A stretch of DNA of 64,000 bases from Enoplolaimus lenunculus (GCA_030248215.1 JASANG010001768.1:62001-126000), one strand, 5' to 3'. Positions 37,715 through 49,026 are shown, numbered from the stretch's first letter. Numbers and translations: made by a program. The notes: generated from the letters alone by a model not told the origin.

Positions 37715-40659
37715 TTTTAGTTGCCGCCCGTTCTGTAGCCAACGAACTAGAATTGTTAGCGAAGCCTTGAAAATTCTCAAGGGGTTAAAATGCGATAGTG
37801 ATGTACAACGTAGAGGTGCTACTTTTTAGATGGCCAAAATTTTTCAAGGCAATTCGGACCGTCATCATCGGAGTAAAAACGGATATTCGTTACTTTTAGA
37901 GGCGTCCCGATTTTCCATTGGACTGCAATAGAGAATATAAGCAAGCTTTAGACTATTTTTTCTTTAGGGCGTCATTTCAGGTTTAATCTTACACTGGGGT
38001 TTAGGTTTAGGCTTTAGTGAATATCTTTAGGTTCACTTTTCAAACGATTTTGAATATATTAATTTTAGTATAGTAAATGACTAAAATATGTAAGAAATAT
38101 GCAAATAAAACATTTGACTTGGACGGAATTTTGTATATATTAGAAACAGCTATCAGGTATGTTTTGGAAAAACGTGTGCTTGCCGTGTTCTTGGTAAGTT
38201 TGGCCAATGTAAAGATTAGGGTGAATCGATTTTCTGCGGGACTGCAATAGCTAAACGTTTGGACTAATCGTTCTGCATAGGCTTTGTAGTGACCCGAATA
38301 ATAGGGATACTGATATTTGTTTGGCGTCTTCATAGGCTACCCCCTGTTGTTAGGTTACGGACTGTTATTTATTTTTAACCCACGCTCCGCCACACTTCGT
38401 TACTGATATATCCGGTACTGCAAAAATCCGTTAAATTAAACGTTTATTTGTCTAGCATCAAAACCTTGAGCGATAATGCAATTATACTTTGGAATCTTAC
38501 TTTCAAAACTTAAGTAATGCTTTAAAGTTTCGAACTCAGCTGTATTTGGTGCTGGCGTCATTTATGCACTACAATTTGGGATAACTGACATTCATAGACT
38601 CCAATTCGGATTTATTGACTCTGTCTGCTTACAGACTCTTATTAGGAATACGGACACGTATTGATTGGGACTCAAAATGAGGACCCACTCATATTCGACT
38701 CACTACAGTATCCTTGCGTTTACACCTTGGCTTCGCAATTGGCTTAGTAATATGCTTATACTACTGTTACAGTCCTGTTCTATGCCTTGGCCGCAAATGC
38801 TGTGCGACGTGAAATTAGCTACAAGTTGCGTACTCTTGTCTAAAGAATCGTCAGCGATTTTTGGACAAAAGGACCGTATATTAAACATTACTTTGTTCAA
38901 AAAAATATATCAACCCTTTGTATATATTTAGTTCAAATACACCAGCGGATTCTAAATTATAGTAGGCAACTGTTTTTGTTTTGCATATTATTGAAATTTA
39001 CAATTTAACCTTTTGTCTCTTCTTTTCGACGTCATAAATGCGTAATTTTGTTTAAAAATAAAACAATAACAACAACAACAACAAAAAATATACACAAATG
39101 TACAAATCAATGAATTTCTACAATATCATTTCTGATAACCATTCATTTAGGAATAAACCGTTTGTATATTACATTACTATTTTTTATGTAAGTTTATATA
39201 TATATAATATAGGTATGAAATATATATTATTATTATTTATTTATTTATATAATTTCGAGAAGTAAATAATAAATATAAACATGAAAAAACAAAGAAAAAT
39301 GGACAACATCTCCGGGGGGGTAACAGAAGTTAAGGTGTCGAGGTTAGGTTCAAAAAGAGATGATACAGAACGAAACGAAATAACTGTAATATTAACGGCA
39401 AATTAAAACAACGAATACACACGGAAATACGTTTTAGTTTGGATGCTGTGTGCAATTAATGTTAAGTTTTGTAATATTTTTGTGCACATACTAGGATATC
39501 TGTTTCAGTGTAAGTGTTTTTTGTCTCTAATTTAGGCACGAAATTCCGTTTAGAATACTACTTATTAAGATAGACTTAAGATACTCTTGTTTTTAACAAA
39601 CTATTTCATTTCGGTGTGAATCATTGAAACAATTACAAACGGCAAATGTCTTCATTTGAGAGTATTTGTTGCAGTATAATTTTTGTTAATTTTGAAACAA
39701 AAAAAATGGAAGAATAAACGGAAAAATTGAGAAAAAATATAGAGACGAGAAACAACAGACAAGTTCATTTGAAGTCAAAAGGTCTTTATAGCGAAACTAT
39801 TACTATTAGTAAATTAGGTAATTTTTGCAGTTGAAAAATTTTAAACTTTTTGAACGACTTGCAATTGTCAAGGTTATTAATGTCAAGCATCGGGATTTGG
39901 TCTCCAAATTCGACACCAAATCCTGTTGACCATTTTAAGTAATTTTTATTTTATGACATTTTTGTCGTTATTTTCTTAAAGTTTATTTTATTACTTATTA
40001 CGAATTTAAGTATATACTTTTATGGGGTTTAGGGAGGTTTAAGCCTTACAGTATGCTTTATGTGAGTGGTGGAAAAACATGTCAGTTGTTTAGTTTCAGT
40101 AGTCAAAAAACTTTTTCGTACCCAAATTTGATTCAATTTCAAATTTTGTCGCTGTTTAAATCGAAGGCGGGCGTCCTTAACCTTCAAGTTAGCGCTACAA
40201 ATCGTTTTTGGTACATTTATAAGCCCGTCTGTTTGGTTATTAATCTCAGCTAAAAATTATATTCTTGACTATAAAGCACAATTCCATTATTAAAACTGGA
40301 ACGACCACTATACGTATTTTGAGCATCGTTTCTACATGGAATTAGATTTGTAACAGTTGGGATAAAGATATCTACATACAGAATCGAGTGCAGCCTTAGC
40401 ATCCCTGGAGCACCCGGGTTAAAGTGGCGGCCTAAAACGATCCCGGCCTTGGATACCAAAGTCCATTTACGACACCGAAAATGGATCCAAATGTAAACTT
40501 TGTTGAGAAATACGAACAATAAAAATGTGTCTGGTTTGTCGCTCACTTCGCTCACGGACAGAAGCCAACTCGGAGGAAATCGGCTCGATCAATCACTCGG
40601 ATCTAACCACCAAACACCATTCAACGCAAACTCTGTTTGAACGATTGGTTCAAAATTGG

Positions 40660-40860
40660 GGCCCATGTAAAGATCTGGGTCGAAACGTTTTTCAGTGGGA
40701 CTAGAATAGAGTAAGCCCAAGCTTTAGACCAATTTTTTGTTTGGCGTTAGGTTTAGGCTTAGAAATAAACTCATTCTTACGCTTAGGCTAATGCTTAGGT
40801 TAGGCTTAGACTCAGGAATATGCGTATATTACTGCTCCGCCGCTGTTCTTTGCATTGGCC
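40660..40860. mobile_element. Family C element with perfect 8-bp duplication
   Basis: AAAATTGG|GGCCCATGTAAAGATCTGG ... CTGTTCTTTGCATTGGCC|AAAATTGG (40652-40659, 40861-40868). Interior TTACGCTTAGGC and TTAGGTTAGGCTTAG. Among the clearest copies for defining the ends. Confidence 0.92.
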
Positions 40861-40912
40861 AAAATTGGCTATAAATATAGCTAAGTTATTAACTTAGTAT
40901 GACCACATTTTA

Positions 40913-41430
40913 ACCCTTTCACTCATAGAGTATACTGAAAATACACACTGTAAACTTGCTATATGCACATCGCGCAGTGTGCAACCTATCTTACGCGTAA
41001 GTGCAGTGTAAAATCTCTACAAGACGTGAGAGCTTCCTCGCACTCGACAATTAAGCTGGAATAGGTTAGGGCGGTGGTGGTAAACGACTTCCAGTTGAAA
41101 GGAGGTTGCACGTATTTCAGCATGAAATTACACTGTAAATTCCAATGAGTTAATTAACTAACTCAGACGGAAAGTTAATTATTTCTGAGTTAATAACCGA
41201 GCACTTTAACTCACTCTGAGTTGACTTGATTTTCACTGTGAGTTGAGTTGACTGTGGGTGAGTTGATTAATTCACTCAGAAAGAATTGAATCAACTCAAA
41301 ATTCTGAGTTCTGATAGTCCTAACTCAGATTGAGTGATTCAACTCATTCTGAGTTAAAATCAACTCACTCAAATTTACAGTGTACATCTCAGATGAAATT
41401 GAAAATATCAATGTGAAAACGGGTATCAAC
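40913..41430 (+). mobile_element. Family B element interrupted by family A
   Basis: TTAACCCTTTCACTCATAG at left; right part CATCTCAGATGAAATTGAAA to GTGAAAACGGG. The tRNA-like part is decayed (GGCGGTGGTGGTAAACGACT). The A copy 41131-41382 sits in it. Confidence 0.7.
41131..41382. mobile_element. Family A MITE inside family B
   Basis: ATTA|CACTGTAAATTCCAATG ... AAATTTACAGTG|TACATC. Other B copies read AAAAGTAGGTCTCAG at this spot, confirming one TA was duplicated. Confidence 0.9.
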
Positions 41431-41490
41431 GTTTATTTTCACACAGAACTAGAATGACAAGCCTTCGAGGTGTAATCTAGCATTAATTAC

Positions 41491-42050
41491 CAGGATGTAA
41501 CCGTATATCTGTTTCCGGTAAAAATCGGTGTCTGGTTCTGGTGAAGAAATACCGGAAATTCTGTTATTTTTATGCTCAGGTATACATCTCGCAATCTTTC
41601 AATACAAATATGCCTGCAATTGTGCGATATAAAACAAAAACTACGAAATTGAATGCAAATTTAAAAAATTTCAATGCATCCGGCATTTGTTGTTAACAAT
41701 TTTAGAAAGCCCGGTCAATATTTGCAAGCCTCAGTTGTGGGGCAGAAAACTAAAACATTATTGAAACTTTTGCCCATGTTACTTTTAGGGGAGTCCAGGT
41801 TTCTGATGGGTCTGTAAAAGAGTAGATTTAGATTATGATTACGTTTTTTCCTTTGGCTTAGGCTTAGGCTTAGGAATACGCTTTTGCAACGCTTAGACTT
41901 AGACTTAGACTTAGGATTACGCTTAATCTACTGTTACGCCCGTCAAAGTAACATTGGCCGAAATTTTCATACTTAATATTCGTGTTCGAGTTTTGGTTAT
42001 TTTGATCACTATCCGTTTCCGTTATTTTTTTACAATCCGTTTACACCCTG
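41491..42050. mobile_element. Family F element with nested C
   Basis: CAGGATGTAACCGTATATCT ... CAATCCGTTTACACCCTG. It ends 160 nt before the cuticlin start codon. Confidence 0.75.
41771..41959. mobile_element. Family C element inside family F
   Basis: TGCCCATGTTACTTTTAGGG ... CCCGTCAAAGTAACATTGGC; flanks GAAACTTT / GAAATTTT (7 of 8). Confidence 0.8.
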
Positions 42051-42212
42051 TTATCCACTTTCTTCGAATATTTATTTATATATAATTTCTAGCGTATATT
42101 CGAACTTATTATTAATTGTTGCATAACAATTTTTGTATATTTTTTAATATTATAATTGTTAAACATTGTGCAATTACATTGGTGTTGTTTTTAAAATTAA
42201 AAATTTCAAACC

Positions 42213-42323
42213 ATGACGTTTTGGACCTCAGCTGTGATCGTTTGCCTGTTTGCGTTTGTTTACCGCTGCAATGGTGGTGAAATAGACAACCGGCTGCTAG
42301 GAAATCCAATCGTTGATTGTCAG
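42213..42323 (+). CDS. Cuticlin exon 1: signal peptide
   Basis: 37 codons, MTFWTSAVIVCLFAFVYRCN then GGEIDNRLLGNPIVDCQ. Cleavage is likely after NG at about residue 21. Donor CAG|GTCAGT. The sequence 40-70 nt upstream (TTGTTAAACATTGTGCAA) resembles the interior of family B, so the promoter region may include old transposon DNA. Confidence 0.93.
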
Positions 42324-45300
42324 GTCAGTTGATAATTCGTAGGAATCGGAATTCAGACGTCAACAAATTTTGCCAGAATGAAACTGACATAAAAATAAAG
42401 GCCCATATTACTTTAAGGGGCGTCCAGGTTACTGGTGGCTCTATAAAAGAGTAAGTTTAATAGATTCCAGATTACATTTTTTTGCTTTCCATGTTAATAC
42501 TTTAAGGGGCGTCCAGGTTACTGGTGGGTCTATAAAATGGTAGTTCTACATTCGATATTACATTTTTTTGTTTAGGCTAAGGCTTAGGCTTACGATTAGG
42601 AACACATTCTTGCACCGCTTAGGTTTAGGCTTAGGCTAAGGCATACGCTTAATCTACTGTTACGCCCCTATAAAGTAACATTGGCCAAAATGAAAATAAT
42701 GTTGTATAATGGCGGATTTTAACAACAATCGTTATAAAGTTGGAAAGAATTTTAATTTTACATTTCTCTTGCTTGAGAAATATCCGTGAGCGAATTAGTC
42801 ATTTTCTTCATTTCTGGAAATTCTGAGTTAATAGCAGGAAACATCAACTCGCGCTGTCTTCGTATTCTCAAATGGTTGTATTATTCACTGTGAATTCCAA
42901 TGAGTTAATTAATTGACTCAGAGAGCGAATTAGTCGTTTCTGGTGATTTCTGAGTTATAATAGCGTGAAGCATCAACTCGCTTTGAGTTGATTTAATTCT
43001 GGGTGAGTTGATTACTTTACTCAGAATGAGTTCAATCAATTCATAATTCTGAATTTTGAAAGACCTAATTCAAAGTTCAGGTATTTGAGTGGATTCAACA
43101 CATTCTGAGTTAAAATCAACTCACTGGATCAGGTGACGTATAGACGAATTATTTGCTGGCGTGATATTCCTGGTTTAGAGCGTTTTGACCACAGCCAAAA
43201 TTAAACAACTCTGTTATTTCTGAATTAATATCAGTAAACATTTACTCACTCTGAGTTGAGTTGATGTTTCCTCTGAGTTGAGTTGACTCAGCGTGAGTTG
43301 ATTAATTAACTCAGAATGAATTGAATCAACTCAAAATGCTGAGTTCTGATAGTCCTAATTCAGACCGAGTGTTTCAACTCATTCTGAGTTAAAATCAATT
43401 CAACTGAAATTTACAGTCAACATCGATGAGGTGATACGTTTTGAAATATGCGAATTAACAACACATTCCACTGAGATTCTGCAAACTACCTCAGCACATT
43501 AATCGTTATACTGGCTGGATTTCTGAAATCTTACTTTAGTATATGCTTCAGTCCGTAACTCTGATGACATTTAGGCAAAAGTTAAAGTACACTGCAAATT
43601 CCAGTATGTTGATTTCAATTCAGAATGACTTGAATCACTCAGTCTGAGTTACGACCATCAGAACTCACAATTCTTACACTGTAAATTTGAGTGAGTTGAT
43701 TTTAACTCAGAATGAGTTGAATCACTCAGTCTGAGTTAGGACTATCAGAACTCAGAATTTTGAGTTGATTCAATTCATCGAAAAATCAGCCACCCAGAGC
43801 AACAACTACACAGTGAGAATTAACACAACTGAGAGTGAATTAATGCTTACTGATATTAATTCAGAAATAACTAACTCGCTAGCTGAATTGATTATTCAAC
43901 TCATTGAAATTTACAGTGGAGTTGATTCAACTCATTCTGATTTAATTCATCAACGTTCCCTAAGTCAGCCGAACTCGCAGTGACAATCAACTCAACTCAG
44001 AGTGAGTTAATGTTGAGTTAATGTTTACTATTATTAACTCACAAATTACTAACTTTTCGTTTCAGTTGATTAATTAACTCATTTGAATTTACAGTGTATA
44101 CAACTTTCCAAAATTGCATTGCGCCAGTTTAAACCAACCTGCAAACGGTTCTCGCAGACCCGTAGGCAGCTCATCTTCCTAGCAGGGCTAAACCTCTTGC
44201 AGGAGGGGCATGCAAAGGATTCCGATGAGTGACAAGCAAGGTTGAAAACTTTCTAGAGGGGCATAATTATTTCAGTGAGGCTGATCTCCCACTGTCCCGC
44301 TCTCTGGCTACGGTTCCGCGTTCTCGACAAACCGTAAATCATTTTCTGTAAAAAAATCACTATTTTTCATATAAAACATTGTTAAAAATATTGGCTTTGT
44401 TTCAAAAATCCTTTTCTAAAAATGTTCTGTTGGTTGATGGCCAAATTTTATTGGTCACTTTTTCAACAACAGCGATGGGTTGGTAGATACTAAAATACTC
44501 GTTTTTGATTTGAGATTTTCAGGATACAATGGTTTCGTTGACATTCAACACAGAAAAACCGTTCGCCGGTCGAATTTACGTCAAAGGCCTTGCGGATGAC
44601 AATCGATGCTCGAGGAATTTCGCAACCAACAGCGACCAAAATCAATTTTCGATGATGATCGGCCAAGGAGATTGCAACATGGGCAGGCAAAGGGTATTTG
44701 GACAAGGTGAGTTGTCTTAGTTAATACTTGGGTTTCTGTCACCCGAGCTAAGTACGATTTCTGTGTTTGCCAAGCAATTGCAGAAACAATTTATTGTTTT
44801 TAAAAGCGTACCCAAGTTAAATAAATACTTAAGTCATTTTTCTGAGTTCAAGGTATTACAGACTAACATGGCGTACCAGTTTTAGTTCGAGATTGAACGG
44901 AACTTTGTCACAAATGTTTTATAGGGTTTATATTTACAAAGTAACTTTTCATGTGCAACATGAACCAATGGTAAACATGTAAGCGACCTAAATTAGGCTA
45001 AGTTGCTCATAGTATACTCTATGCGAAAAAGGGTTAATCAACTGCGTTTTTTGAGCCTAATTTCAGGTGAACCAATCGAAGGTTTGGTGTTTTCGTTGGT
45101 GATTGTGGTGTCATTCCATGGGACGTTTGTGACAAAGGCAGACCGCGCCTTCCGGTGCATGTGTTTCTTCCGGAATATCAAGAGAGTCACTAATTTCCTT
45201 GATATGAGCATGATTGGAACCACCGAATTGCTGGACACATTGAAACCAACAACCTGCGTTTACGACATCCGCTCTGGTTCGCCCACTGGACCCCTTATTA

Positions 45301-48300
45301 GGTTTGTTTCCGAATTATAACCAAATTTATTATGAAATTTTCGCATAAAATTTTTGGGCTCTTCCGAGTTTGTTGGACTCATGTAAAGATCAGTGGCGGA
45401 ACGTTTGTCTGTGGGACTGCAATAGAGTAAGCTTAAGCTTTAAACATTTTTTTTGCTTACCTTAGGCTTTGGCTTAGGCTTAGGCTTACGAATATGCTCA
45501 TTCTTACGCTTAGGCTTAGGCTTTAGGCTTTAGGCTTAGGAGTATATCTTATAATACAGTTCCGCCCCTGTTCTGCATAAACACATTGTTAGCTTCAGAT
45601 AAACTATTTGCATCGCAAAATTTCCAACACAGCACAGATTATGGGAAATACATCGTCACATCCTCGTTTTAGATCCGCCACTGAATACCTGCCGCTTACT
45701 TAAACCTGAACTGTGTATACATGGCTATTGTTGTGTTTATGTTGTAATATATTTTTAGTATTATATTTTTTGTTTTTAAGCTATATTAATGTTGTTGTTT
45801 TCTACTATTTTAGATTTGCTAAAATTGGTGAAATGATTTTCCACACATGGTCTTGTGATGACCCGGAACAAGGCTTTCTGGTCCATTCCTGTTGGGTCAA
45901 TGATGGCCGTGGAAACCGGTTTGATTTGTTGGACATTGACGGATGTGCCATTGACCCAATTATACAACCAGATATTATGTATGCCGATGACCTATCGTAA
46001 GTCTAAACTGCAATAGAATAATAAGCTTACGGTTTAAACTGATAAATTTGCCAAAGTTTGGACGCTGTTCATTGGTTGATTTTGAAATTAAGACGGCCAA
46101 TCGTCAATTGGTTACTGCTGCTGCAGAGTTTAATTGTAATTATTTTATTTTCAGAGCTGCCTACGTTGAAACCCACGGCTACAAATTTTCCGATACATCA
46201 GTTTTGGATTACATGTGCGTTGTGGAATTGTGCAAGAAAGCGGTAAGAAGTTTAATTTTTACTTTAGTTTCAAAATCATTTTATACTTTTAATTATTAAA
46301 TAGTTACATTTTAAGTAATTGGTTTTGGATTTAAAAACTGTTTTACGATTTAAAAATGTTTCTAAATCTAAAACCAGTTACTTAAAATGTAACTATTTGC
46401 TTTTGATAAATTACTGCGGATTGTGAAAATGTTTTTATTTAAAAAATCACATTTACCGAGAAAATTCATGGAATCTATGCATCCACTTCAGCCGCCACTC
46501 TATCACTGTCCATCACTTTGGCCCCTCAAAAGTCACCTGGTATACACATGATAATATTGCAATTGCGTTTCTGTAGTACGAGTGTTAAGCTGGTGCAGAG
46601 TTTAATTTATAAACTGACATTTTATTACAGTTTTGCTCACAACCTGTTAACATTCCAATACGTCAGGTTAACAGATTTAAAAATATTTATCCATTTTAAT
46701 GTAATACACAACCTTTTGGCAATACCGCTATCATCCTATGCGTTTCCAACCATAGAAATCATCTTTCCTGTGAGAAAATGTACATTAACCTCAAATTTAT
46801 ATCGCTATAAATAAAGCTGGAATACCTCACAAATGTAATTTGCGCAAGTGTCCAGCATACTTTGTTTGCAACAGTTTTCATAGCACATAAACGTAATCGT
46901 TTTGTAATTAGAAAAATTGAACACAGATTTTAACGCATTCGCTGACACTTTTGCGCATTGCGCAAAGTTAATCGAGTATGCTTTTTTACGAAAAAATGTC
47001 AAAATATATTTAAAAATAAATTATGTTTAAATTATAATTTCAGGCTGGCGAATGTGACGGACTGGTGCCGCCTCAATGTGGCCGAGGGAAAAGAAAGCGT
47101 CGAAATACTGTTTTGGTTGCAGCGAACAAAGCGTTGCCTGCTGAAGGTAAGCGATCCAGTTTTATTTTTATTCTAAAACAGAATATATTGAATTTTAAAA
47201 TTGTACAAAGTTAACGATACTCTAATTATGTTTAAGCTTGCGAGCTAATGTGTAAATATTTGCTATCAATCGCATAATAGTCGAATTTTTTGATGTCATT
47301 TTATGTTTTATAACAATTTATTGTTTCTTAATATATTTATATATTTCTCTTAACATAATAATACTTTTTTCTTAATATATTTAAAAACGTTTCTTAATAT
47401 AATAATTATTTACTCTTAATATGTTTATTTATTTTGCTTAATGTAATAATATATTTTTCTTAATATATTTACATATTTTTCTTAATATATTTATATTCTT
47501 TCTTAATATATTAATGTATTCTTTCTTTATATATTAATATATTTTTCTTAATATACTAATATATTTTTCTTAATATATTAATATATTTTTCTTAATATAC
47601 TAACATATTTTTCTTAATATATTAATATATTTTTCTTAATATACTAACATATTTTTCTTAATATATTAATATATTTTTTCTTAATATATTTATATTCTTT
47701 CTTAACATATTAATATATTCTTTCTTAATATATTAATATATTTTTCTTAATATACTAATATATTTTTCTTAATATACTAATATATTTTTCTTAATATACT
47801 AACATATTTTTCTTAATATATTAATATATTTTTTCTTAATATATATTTTGTTTCTCAATATATTTTTCGCTTAAACTATTTTATATTCGGTTTAGCCATG
47901 CTAAAATAGCTTTCAGTCTACACCTAAACTTCAACCAAATCTATCAGCAGACAGTTTTCTAAGTTAACATCAAAGGAATTTTAGCTAAATTGCATCCAAA
48001 AGTTGTCATTTCATATGTCTTTATTGATTTGCGTTTAATGGAACAATTTTCAATTGCAATCTATGGTACATTTTTGGTTATTTTAGTTGTTGGTAAAGGT
48101 AACGAAATAGATTTAGTATCATCTTTGCAAGTACTTGACACTTTGGACGACGATATGAATTATGCTGGAGTCGACGAGCAATTGCTCAAACGACTCAACG
48201 CACGCTACGCTGGGTACAACTGGTCTGACAGCTCAAGTTCAATTCAAATTGGGGGCAATATTTGTATTTCATATCCTGCATTTGGAGTCATGGTAACCTT

Positions 48301-48373
48301 GTTGGTATTGATGTTTGTTGTATCAACTGCTGCATCTGTCATTATCTGTACGCGCACCCAATCAAAAGTGTAA
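42213..48373 (+). CDS. Cuticlin-like ZP-domain membrane protein, 7 exons
   Basis: Exons 42213-42323, 44523-44706, 45067-45301, 45814-45996, 46155-46242, 47044-47146, 48087-48373; all joins keep phase and give 396 residues. A signal peptide (residues 1 to about 20, core VIVCLFAFVY) precedes a ZP domain of the nematode cuticlin type: CQDTMVSLTFNTEKPFAGRI, then YVKG, VSFHGTFVTKADRAFRCMCF, CVYDIRSGSPTGPLIRFAKI, HTWSCDD, VHSCWVNDGRG, DIDGCAIDP, VVELCKKA. A basic furin-type site, GKRKRR (about 282-287), follows, then a linker with an N-W-S sequon and a membrane segment at about 367-389 with a short cytoplasmic tail. Cuticlins are cleaved, released and polymerise through the ZP domain into insoluble cuticle ribbons. 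The start is the only ATG ahead of a signal peptide. Which of the many cuticlin paralogues it matches cannot be said from sequence alone. Confidence 0.95.
42400..42686. mobile_element. Family C element with duplicated left end
   Basis: GGCCCATATTACTTTAAGGG; a second left end, CTTTAAGGGGCGTCCAGG, at about 42492; right end CCTATAAAGTAACATTGGCC. Flanks AAAATAAA / AAAATGAA (7 of 8). In cuticlin intron 1. Confidence 0.8.
42886..43124. mobile_element. Family A MITE, right end lost
   Basis: CACTGTGAATTCCAATGAG ... TAAAATCAACTCACTGGA. A second partial A piece lies just left (42783-42855). Confidence 0.75.
43205..43417. mobile_element. Family A MITE, left end lost
   Basis: AACTCTGTTATTTCTGAATT ... 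CTGAAATTTACAGT. Confidence 0.75.
43590..44096. mobile_element. Family A MITE carrying another family A copy
   Basis: CACTGCAAATTCCAGTATG ... TTTGAATTTACAGTG|TATA. The halves are 43590-43676 and 43919-44096. Confidence 0.8.
43677..43918. mobile_element. Family A MITE nested in family A
   Basis: TTA|CACTGTAAATTTGAGTG ... TGAAATTTACAGTG, inserted in mid-element. Confidence 0.85.
44158..44325. mobile_element. Family H repeat
   Basis: CCCGTAGGCAGCTCATC ... TGTCCCGCTCTCTGGCTACG. Confidence 0.65.
44523..44706 (+). CDS. Cuticlin exon 2: start of ZP domain
   Basis: Encodes DTMVSLTFNTEKPFAGRIYV then KGLADDNRCSRNF... GDCNMGRQRVFGQ. NF(N)T..PF.G.(I/V)YVKG is a hallmark of nematode cuticlins. Phase 0 in, phase 1 out (G|GTGAGT). 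Confidence 0.96.
44985..45036. mobile_element. Family B-like right end
   Basis: TTAGGCTAAGTTGCTCATAG, TCTATGCGAAAAAGGGTTAA; ends 30 nt before cuticlin exon 3. Confidence 0.5.
45067..45301 (+). CDS. Cuticlin exon 3: ZP-N
   Basis: Encodes GEPIEGLVFSLVIVVSFHGT then FVTKADRAFRCMCFF... CVYDIRSGSPTGPLIR. FVTK.DRA(F/Y)R..CF matches CUT-1-type proteins. A family B-like tail (to about 45036) ends about 30 nt before the acceptor. Confidence 0.96.
45372..45585. mobile_element. Family C element
   Basis: GGACTCATGTAAAGATCAGT ... GTTCCGCCCCTGTTCTGCAT. Interior CTTAGGCTTAGGCTTACG. Confidence 0.75.
45814..45996 (+). CDS. Cuticlin exon 4: ZP-C
   Basis: Encodes FAKIGEMIFHTWSCDDPEQG then FLVHSCWVNDGRGNRFDLLD, IDGCAIDPIIQPDIMYADDL. 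Carries the VHSC..(D/N)DG.G and GCA.D cysteine motifs of cuticlin ZP-C. Confidence 0.97.
46155..46242 (+). CDS. Cuticlin exon 5: ZP-C
   Basis: Encodes (S)AAYVETHGYKFSDTSVLDYM then CVVELCKKA, the (Y/F)KF.D...L.(Y/F).C.(V/I)..C pattern of ZP-C. Donor GCG|GTAAGA. Confidence 0.95.
46298..46398. mobile_element. 101-bp foldback
   Basis: AAATAGTTACATTTTAAGTA at the left and its complement TACTTAAAATGTAACTATTT at the right, arms about 40 bp. In cuticlin intron 5. Confidence 0.8.
46835..46985. repeat. Inverted-ended dispersed repeat
   Basis: CAGCATACTTTGTTTGCAAC and TTGCGCATTGCGCAAAGTTA; a related copy lies at 54780-54930 (TAGCATTACTTTGTTTACAG; TTGCGCATAGCGCAAAGCTG). Confidence 0.55.
47044..47146 (+). 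CDS. Cuticlin exon 6: furin-type site
   Basis: Encodes AGECDGLVPPQCGRGKRKRR then NTVLVAANKALPAE. GKRKRR is a consensus proprotein convertase site right after the last ZP cysteine, its usual place in ZP proteins. Confidence 0.95.
47290..47880 (+). repeat. AT-rich TTCTTAATATA minisatellite
   Basis: About 30 units of TTTTTCTTAATATATTAATA-type sequence, 18-20 bp each with TACTAACATA variants, filling most of cuticlin intron 6. Confidence 0.93.
48087..48373 (+). CDS. Cuticlin exon 7: membrane anchor and stop
   Basis: Joined in phase 1 to exon 6. Encodes a linker with an acidic patch (DTLDDDMNY) and YNWSDSS, then a membrane helix (FGVMVTLLVLMFVVSTA, ASVIIC) and tail TRTQSKV. A type I anchor distal to the furin site is typical of ZP precursors. 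Confidence 0.94.
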
Positions 48374-48435
48374 AAAAGTGCAAGAAAACAACAACGCCAA
48401 CAAAAAAATTGCATTTTCTGCAATGCAAAATATGC

Positions 48436-48822
48436 TTGACACGTGCAAGTTAAAAGCTCTGTTCCCAATTGCAATTTGTCTGCACCGAAAACTTGCAGTT
48501 ACAATTTGCGCTTACAAATTTTGGCCAATGTAAACATCACGGGCGGAACGTTTTTCTGTGGGACTGGCAAAAAGTAAGCTTAAGCTTTAGACTAATTTTC
48601 TGTTTCGTCCATGTTGTTTTTACATTGGCCCAAATTTTGAACAGCGAAAATTTTTGTACCTGCAATACAAATTAAGTTTAAATTTTTCAGCAGCATCTTG
48701 CAACTGCAATTTGAACGCGCAAATTTAGTGCGAAAACACGGCCATAAAAGTGGCTGTTGTAAGTTGAAGTTGAAACTACAAGTTCTCACTGCAAAAACTT
48801 GCACGTGTGAATAGGGCGTAAA
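48436..48822. mobile_element. Family G element with nested C
   Basis: GACACGTGCAAGTTAAAAGC ... CAAAAACTTGCACGTGTGAA, TAGGGCG. Starts about 60 nt after the cuticlin stop, so likely within its 3' UTR. Confidence 0.65.
48523..48630. mobile_element. 108-bp family C element, perfect 8-bp duplication
   Basis: CAAATTTT|GGCCAATGTAAACATCACG ... TTGTTTTTACATTGGCC|CAAATTTT. A deletion derivative without TTAGGC runs, showing the ends alone suffice for mobility. Confidence 0.9.
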
Positions 48823-49026
48823 ACAAAATTAATACTTCAAAAACGTTGAATCAAATCGAGTTTTATATGGAACTCACTACGAGAGCGAAACCAAATTTGA
48901 TTCTACAAGAGTCAAATTTGAACTCGTTCTTGCAATTGAAATTTGACTTCACTCTATTTTGAATCAATTTTAATTTAATGACAAGTTGAATTTTACAATA
49001 AGCAGTGTTTCAGTTTAGTGTGTAAA

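Larger units (their letters stand above)
37715..42212. other. Intergenic region between synapsin and cuticlin
   Basis: Synapsin 3' UTR should start here. AATAAA-type signals occur near 39056, 39141 and 39263, but none can be chosen. C fragments lie at 37889-38040, 38205-38300 and 38730-38797. The stretch 38800-40650 shows no coding signal or clear repeat apart from a short AAC run at 39062-39084. Confidence 0.6.

Noticed and set aside
45713-46000. A separate 95-residue protein starting in the intron before cuticlin exon 4
   Set aside because: It is exon 4 with intronic sequence read through in front; the acceptor at 45813 and phase agreement explain it.
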